A stretch of 64,000 nt of DNA, taken from Merluccius polli (lineage: Eukaryota > Chordata > Actinopteri > Gadiformes > Merlucciidae). The notes below the pieces were generated by a model. That model saw only the letters and a program-made list of their open reading frames with translations. It did not search any database and was not told the DNA's origin. Made by a program: the position numbers and the translations under genes. Every line of letters starts with the position of its first letter. Position 1 is the first letter of the stretch. Positions 57,775 through 64,000 of this stretch are shown one piece after another. Location of the stretch: NCBI GenBank assembly GCA_030340625.1, contig JAOPHQ010005138.1, positions 124,001-188,000 of the forward strand, in the 5' to 3' direction.

Positions 57775-58330
57775 GCTGGGTTTCCATCCAAATGTATCGC
57801 CAAAAAGAAAATGAGAATGTATGCACGTTTCCATCCACTACTTATATTTGAATATTAGGAGTTGGTTCATCGAGATAAGCAGTAGGTGGCGCTAATTCTC
57901 CAGTCAGGTGCCATTATACCGCTGCAGAAGAATAGGGCGCATCAAGATGACGTAATTAAAAGAGTGTCGATCAAACTTCAAAATGAACATAATATGGCAT
58001 TTATGTTTGTTTCTTGTACTATTTCAAGGAATGATGCAGTCTCCTCTTCGGTCCACACATACCTGATATTTTCATCTGCCGCCATTTTTCGTCTCTCCAG
58101 TGGAGCGGAAGCTGGAGTGACATTTAAGTCACGTGATTTCTGTACGTCATTTATTCACGTTAATTCGCTGAATCTGTTTCCATTGCACTTTGTCGAATTA
58201 ACCTTTTATCGATACACCAACTTTTCCACCTCCCTCAAGTGTAAAAACCTTTTATCGATATTTCGAGACTTATTCAAATTTTCAGTGTTTCCAATCAGGT
58301 TTTTTTATTCGCAAATTGAAAAAACACACC
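57775..58330. mobile_element. GTTTCCATCC-ended MITE, copy 3
   Basis: It begins after TA (57773-57774) with 'GCTGGGTTTCCATCC' and ends CACACC before TA (58331-58332). Subterminal TATCGATA and CTCGAAATATCG blocks match copies 1 and 2. The right end has lost its 'GGATGGAAAC'. The 153-residue frame at 57886-58347 lies entirely within it and is not a gene. Confidence 0.75.
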
Positions 58331-58345
58331 TAGTGTTTCTCTCCT

Positions 58346-58487
58346 GAGTGTGTGTGGTGATAGCTGGTTTATCCTGGGTGCCATGATTGCTCTGCACCAC
58401 AGGTGTGCAGCCCCACCCAGCCCAGAGTCTAATCAGTCTGACTCAGGCCAGGTGAGGCTGTAAACCAGCTAGCAACAACACACACTC
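58346..58487. mobile_element. 140-bp MITE, copy B
   Basis: The ends GAGTGTGTGTGGTGATAGCT and AGCAACAACACACACTCC. Same core as copy A at 20648-20787. It lies 15 bp after the MITE on its left. Confidence 0.75.
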
Positions 58488-60425
58488 CACAGTAAGATAT
58501 AAGAGCTATCCTTTGAGTGTGATTTGTTAGAAATTACATAGCCTTCCGTCAGATATTTGTGAGTGAAATATTCAGTGAGTATATCTGTTCTGGTTGACTG
58601 TGAGTCTGCCTCTGTATGAGAACATTTAGATTTTAGGCTAATTTCTGACCAATAGAGCATCTCTTCCCTGACAATCACAGGTGTGTGTAATGCAACCCTT
58701 CTCAATGGTGGAGTAACATAAGGAGGGAGAGGGCAGAGAGGGAGGGGATGTTTTATGGTTGTTTAGTTCCAAAATCTTGCTCTCTTCTGCTCCTTTCTGC
58801 TCTCTCTTTACAACTCTTGAATCTGACCTACAGCACCTTCAAAGTTCAGTTTTGTTGCCAAACATAGTGACTGGAACAGTGTTTATCCGAGCCCTGTTAC
58901 GGGGGAACCAGCAGCATAATCTTGCACACCTTGTGCTGGTGTCCCTGGAAAATAGCGGGTCAGGGTGTCTTTCACTGAAGTCACCTTGCTTTATCTCCAC
59001 TCTCCGTGCCCTGGGTCTTTGTAAAACAAAACACTACTGAAGTGTCTTCTGGTCCCAATACTAATCACCCGCCATCTGCTCCCATCCCACTTTGTCATCT
59101 GTTCATGAACCTGACCCAGCCGGTCATGGTCAGGGACAATACCGTGTCAAACAAAGGTCATGCTCGAGCCGTAACCTGGAGCTGAAAAATACACCAACAG
59201 GTCAAGAGGTCAGCCAGAGTTAGGATAGGCATGCCCCATTTACATAAGGATATTTAGAACACAATAAACACTACACTGAGGATATGACCTTGGTGTCCTG
59301 TGTGGCAGAAACCCTGATAATACAAATCAGTCAATCAGTGAATGTCTGGACTGATTGACTAAAAATGTATATAATCATTAATGATGAAATTATGATCAAA
59401 TTAATGTTATCATTTTGGGGTAACATACGCACGCTTATGTAATAGCCTACATGTTTAATGATATATAACATACTACAGATATATATAAATATATATCTAT
59501 ATCTATATTTATATATATACATGCACACACACAAACCTGTGGTTTATATCTATATGGTCCCATATTTCGTAACCAGTCATGAGTCCATTTTGTTCATGCG
59601 GGTCACCAAGGGACACGTCCTCAAACAGCTGTCCTAAGATGGCCACCGCAGGGAGTAACAGGCTGACTGCCACACACCTCAGCTAGAACCCCTCTGTCAG
59701 CTCAAATAACTGTCGCCTCACTTCCTTACTTTCTCCCTGCTGATCTGTGTCCACTGGAGAGGACTGTCCTCTCTTTCTAGAAAAGAGGTTGGTGGGAAAT
59801 GCCATGATGAAGACGTTTAGAGGAGCCATTTTAGAGGAATGGTGTTTTTAGAGGATAAGCACTATAAAGGATGATATTAATCAGCTGTGGCGAGTCATTA
59901 AGTGTTTCTCTCCTTCACAACACTCGCAATACAACAACAAATGCTTTTTTCTTCTCTGAGATTTCATAGAGAGAAGAAATGACCTCATCATTTCATCGGG
60001 CCTGATCCAAAACTACCTGAAGTGACCGATCGAGCGTGTCCCATTTATATTCAAGGGTGAACATGAGTAGGGTGTAATTTGCATTAACGGGGCACTAATG
60101 AGAACCCTGGTCATAGGCATTAATTGGGTGCCTTCACCTCTGTCCCTTATTGATATCTTGTGCCACCCAAAGTTTATCATGATAGGTAATGAGTGGATTA
60201 TTCACTGGAGGTGTCCAATTGGGGACTCCATCTGTGAGGCGATGGAAACGTCTGTCCACACCGTAGCTCCTCTGGGGAACGGATGAGAGTCTTTCAAAGA
60301 CAAAGAGACTCTCTCTGGCTCCATAAATACACACACACAAACGCATGTACACACACATGCATACACACATACACACACGCACAAACATACACTCACACAC
60401 ACACAAACATGCACACACACACATG

Positions 60426-60463
<38 letters not shown>

Positions 60464-61456
60464 TGCACACACGCTCCCACGCTCACAGACACAACACACT
60501 ATAAAGTCACGTTATGTCTCAAACTCTTTTCGGACCTCTTCTAGCGCTGATAGTAGCTCATCTTTTTTGATTCACATTGTGCCAGTTTTTGTTGACCTGG
60601 ACAAAGAGAATTATTACACTTGCCTCAAAAGGGAAAATTGTGCTCATGCAATCTGAATTTAAGCAAATCTGCCAGAAGGAAAGGCCATGGGATTCATAAA
60701 GAGATACCTGTTTGGCAGGAAAACTATTTTAAGGGGAAGGCATTTACACAATAAAAGAACATGTAATCCGGTTCAGGTAATTGTAGGGGGAAGAAAACAA
60801 CTTTCATTTATTTTGCAGCCCCCAGAGAGCAATTTATTCTTCCACACATCAAGTTAATAAGGTTTGAAAAGGCTTTTTACTCCAAATATGGAAGCAACAA
60901 TGAAAGCAAACACTCACAAAAAATGTTTTGGCCGAATCTGTGAATCGCTAAGGAAGATACTAAAACAAAAGCTGCTCATCAAGAGCACATTTATCTAAAA
61001 ATGAAAATGGCAAAAGCATTTATTGAAGTCTGCACAGATGGTTATTTTCCTGTGGGCATCAAACCATGGAAGCTATCTGGCTGGGATTCAGGAAAATATC
61101 TCTTTACGGTTATAACTCCCATTATCCTAGAAACTGCTGCACAGCTTTATCGTGCAGGTGTTGTAATGCCACTGTTCCATGGGACAATATGTACACGTAT
61201 ACACATATAGCATATAGTACAAGCAGAGATTTAAATGATTAATGTTTCATTTGAAGGTTAATATTTTAGAATTTGATGAAAATACGATGTATTGCATCAA
61301 AGAAGCGATTGCCCTCTCCTTCCATCATCCTCACCCTCTTTTTTATTTTAAAGCAGCTTTGCTTCAGGGAACTGTGCACACATTCGTTAACATTGACTTT
61401 GGTTGAAATGTATGAGCTTCTTGTTCATTGTGCATGATTCTGTGTGTGAATTTTAA
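58488..61456. other. Gene-free sequence with a CA microsatellite
   Basis: A long degenerate-to-pure CA tract lies at 60327-60461. Unique, non-repetitive stretches at about 60000-60240 and 60660-60900 look like the best places in this part for conserved noncoding elements, but nothing in one sequence can show this. No exon was recognised. Confidence 0.5.
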
Positions 61457-62148
61457 AGGACAATTCCGGCCCAAAATAAGACCATATGATCATAACACAG
61501 TTTGACTGTTCTCTGGGATCAGTTTTCATTCTAGTCGAATGTAACCAAAGTTATCGAAAACCGCAAATTATCTTGTAACGCTAGCTGTGGGGGCAGCATA
61601 TTTATGTAAAATAAATCAATTGAGCGACGAACGCTGTGCAACGTAATGAGCCGGAAGAGGCGTACACATGAGATGTCAATGAATCAGAAGGTGTGCAATC
61701 TAGTGGAAGGTGTGCGAAGTGCGAACAGTGCGTGTGCATAGAGAAGAGAAGAAAATGGTTTGTGTTTGTGCTTTTCCCGGCTGCGTTCGTCGCTCGACTG
61801 GTCGTGACTGTTTTCCAAAGATGGCGCCCACTTGTTTTCGTGATGGCACTGGCTTTCTAAACTTTATTTTTAATAAACTGTCTGTACACTTACAAAGTTC
61901 TCAATGCTTCGTTTTACATGTAGGGGCCCTCATTATGCTACTGTGGAAGTGTGGTGCGATTTTGAGCCTTGTTAGTGGTATAGAATTGCATAAATATGCT
62001 GCCCCCACAGCTAGCGTTATAAGATAATTTGCGGTTTTCGATAACTTTGGTTACATTTGACTAGAATGAAAAAAGATCCCAGAAAACGGTCCAACTCGGT
62101 AGACATGTGTTATGATCATATGGTCTTATTTTGCGCCGGAATTGTCCT
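61457..62148. mobile_element. TTAA-type MITE, complete
   Basis: The ends AGGACAATTCCGG and CCGGAATTGTCCT are flanked by TTAA (61453-61456 and 62149-62152). The arms extend about 130 bp (ATAAGACCATATGATCATAA and inverse, and an ACGCTAGCTGTGGGGGCAGC pair). The core contains a short frame with a THAP-like start. TTAA plus AGG ends suggests Kolobok. Confidence 0.88.
61755..61830 (+). pseudogene. Possible THAP-domain start within the TTAA MITE
   Basis: From ATG 61755 the frame reads 'MVCVCAFPGCVRRSTGRDCF'. This resembles the first part of a THAP zinc finger (M-V-x-x-C-x4-C, then basic residues, then F-x-x-x-P). Similarity lasts only about 25 residues and the C-x2-H part of the finger is absent. 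Kolobok transposases carry THAP domains, so this could be a leftover first exon. Chance resemblance is possible. Confidence 0.35.
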
Positions 62149-62152
62149 TTAA

Positions 62153-62812
62153 GACTTGTTGATGTATATGTGTGTGTGTGTGTGCCTCTCAATTCAAACA
62201 ACCACTGGAGCGCAACAGTCAGGTGATGTGCCTCAATTCAAGAATTTCTAACCTGGAACCATTGTGGGGTTTGTGTCCCGGGGAAGAAGGCTGCCGACAA
62301 CAGGAAACGCTTATAACTCACTTTATTTGTTTAGGTTTAAGTTATATCTAACCTACGTAACAATGGAGAGGTAATGTAAAAGTCACGCCGCGTGGAGAGC
62401 CCCCTCGCTTTGCATCCGTCCCGATGCTCTGCCTGGGGGGTTCTGACTTGAGCCGGCGGAAGTTCCGCCGGTAGTCACTGGGCAGGAGGCGTGGCCTCCA
62501 TGACGCACAATGGCCAGCGTTAAGCACCGCCTCCAGTATATCGTTTGGCGCCATCATGTGTTGAGGTGCAGTTACTACAACTTGTATATTTATTTCTACT
62601 CCTGGCTATGTGCAGATATTTTACAGCCTGATGATACATGTTATTAATTCGCAACACCATCAGATAGAGGATCTTGTCCAAACTTGTTATTAATCCTTTA
62701 GCAGCCTTCACTGTACTGTCCCGGAGGTCCAGGCCAGTCACTTTAAGTTCTGTTGGGGAAAAACATATCTCCCTGATGTTCTGCAGCGTACCTGTTATTC
62801 ACACAGATAATA
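62153..62812. other. Gene-free sequence
   Basis: A GCCGGCGGAAG...CTTCCGCCGG-like inverted pair lies at about 62453-62472. No gene or element end was recognised. Confidence 0.5.
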
Positions 62813-62816
62813 TTAA

Positions 62817-62905
62817 AGGGGTAGTTTAGAATTTTGGACATAGGACCTCATTTCCAAGTCAGCCAGTGTGTTATTTGTCATTGGAGACATTTTCAACAAA
62901 TTTTA
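62817..62905. mobile_element. TTAA-type element, left end only
   Basis: After TTAA (62813-62816) the sequence AGGGGTAGTTTAGAATTTTG resembles a common fish TTAA-type terminus. No right end was found, so the extent is approximate. Confidence 0.4.
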
Positions 62906-63049
62906 ATAGTATCACTTCTTCATTAGATCTCATTCAATTTCTTCTTCATTGCATTTTTGTTTAATCATTTTCAATCAAATGCATTGTTTAATGGTAATTA
63001 CGGTTATGAACGGTGTTTCCTTCTACATGACACAAAATAACTTCAAATA

Positions 63050-63264
63050 GACCCCCTTCAAAGAGGTGTCATCATAGGATAAACACAGGTGTCACTCATA
63101 ACACCAATTCTGCTCTTTTTTATGTACCAGGGCACAGTAGTAGACTAAACTAGTGAAGATAAGTCTACTACCTGTGCCCTCTGGTACATAAAAGTAGCAG
63201 ACCCATAATTAGCTATGAGTGATACCTGTGTTTGTCCTCCGATGAAACCTCTGTGAAAAGGGCC
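63050..63264. mobile_element. Short palindromic MITE
   Basis: The arms pair from 'TTCAAAGAGGTGTCATC' / 'GATGAAACCTCTGTGAAAA' inward through 'AAACACAGGTGTCACTCATA' to 'TATGTACCAGGGCAC' / 'GTGCCCTCTGGTACATA'. The centre lies near 63152. No TSD was resolved. A partial copy lies at 47350. Confidence 0.7.
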
Positions 63265-64000
63265 TATTCATTGACGATATTTGATACGTTATAATGACAT
63301 TTTGTGCAATTATGGTATCCAAAATATCCTATTAACACATTCCATGAAAAAAATGTGACTTTGCTCCCCTCTCTGCTTTGTGGTGGCTATGCTCACTGTG
63401 CTGTCATGTCTGACATGATGCGTCTACAACTGCTACTGGCTGGGTGCTGCCAGTCGCTAAGGAAACCGGGAGGAGGGAACACCTCAGTCGCTTTGACACC
63501 TCAGTTGATCTCATTAGCATAAAGCAGGGTGCAGGAAATGTCATAATCACGTGGCATGAAATATAGCAGCGGCGTCCGCAGCCAGCTGTGCTGTCGTGCA
63601 CTATGTGGCATAACGACTGCACACAGCTCAATTTAAATAAAAGTATGTATATTAATATAATTATGTTACCGATTATCATCATATGACATTACCATCAGTG
63701 ATGCATCAGAAGAAACTTTAGGATCGCTGGCATGCTGCAAAGAAAGCAAACTGCTCGCAGTGTATTTTCCATTGTATTGTATGCAAACATTGTTGCTTTG
63801 ACTAAATAATGGCCACTGCATATTCTCCAGTTTGTCAGTGCTTTATAATGTTGGCTTTGGCTCCCCACTACTTAGACTCACCTGCTTTATCTCATCATTC
63901 AAACATGGCCAGGCCTGAGGCATGCTGCCCTGACTCTACACTAGCTCTGGGCAAGGTTGAGGCAGAGGGTACACTGGTGTACCCTCTGTACACCACAGTC
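63265..64000. other. Gene-free sequence
   Basis: No gene, element end or microsatellite was recognised. The last 20 bases contain a repeated GTACACTGG/GTGTACC theme. Confidence 0.5.

Noticed and set aside
57886..58347. 153-residue frame
   Set aside because: It lies inside the GTTTCCATCC MITE, and other copies have the same sequence broken.

Overview
The window looks like teleost fish genomic DNA. It has long CA/GT, CT, AT and AAT/GAT microsatellites and many short transposable elements whose ends are still intact. It also holds fragments of a fish-type Ty3/Gypsy element, a class I (gamma/epsilon-like) endogenous retrovirus, PIF/Harbinger and hAT DNA transposons and a LINE. I found no intact host gene exon, tRNA, rRNA or CRISPR array. 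Every protein similarity I recognise belongs to a mobile element and is broken. Family names come from recognised motifs and termini, not from a database search.

Layout. About 1-13,040 is mostly unique, gene-free sequence with microsatellites, G/C runs and three short elements. About 13,040-34,850 is one stacked insertion complex. A Ty3/Gypsy remnant (gag, protease, part of RT) is interrupted by a TTAA-type palindromic MITE, a 17.85-kb LTR provirus with CCAT target duplications, a hAT element and a 9-bp-TSD MITE. The provirus carries two hAT-type elements, a PIF/Harbinger deletion derivative, a 140-bp MITE, two solo LTRs and a 2.7-kb near-perfect palindrome. A second stack lies at 36,583-39,109 (TTAA MITE containing an LTR element, a hAT, and a 9-bp-TSD MITE inside the hAT). 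A third complex at 40,975-44,671 contains a 52-bp minisatellite and a MITE whose empty site is also present in the window. A hAT cluster occupies 47,839-51,903 (three elements, two with nested insertions). At 52,037-53,400 there is a second, deleted env fragment of the same retrovirus family. From 54,010 to the end there are MITEs, a minus-strand LINE fragment and unique gene-free sequence.

How the parts relate. Most boundaries can be checked inside the window because target-site duplications are intact, so relative insertion order can be read: Gypsy first, then the retrovirus, then the elements within it. Two long-inverted-repeat elements share TATGG(A/C)GTCAGA(A/T)TAGTG termini and 6-bp TSDs. 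Three others share TAGCCTRG/CCAGGCTA ends and 9-bp TSDs. A G-run minisatellite motif recurs in several unrelated elements. Limits: I had no search tool, so conservation of the unique stretches, copy number and species could not be tested.
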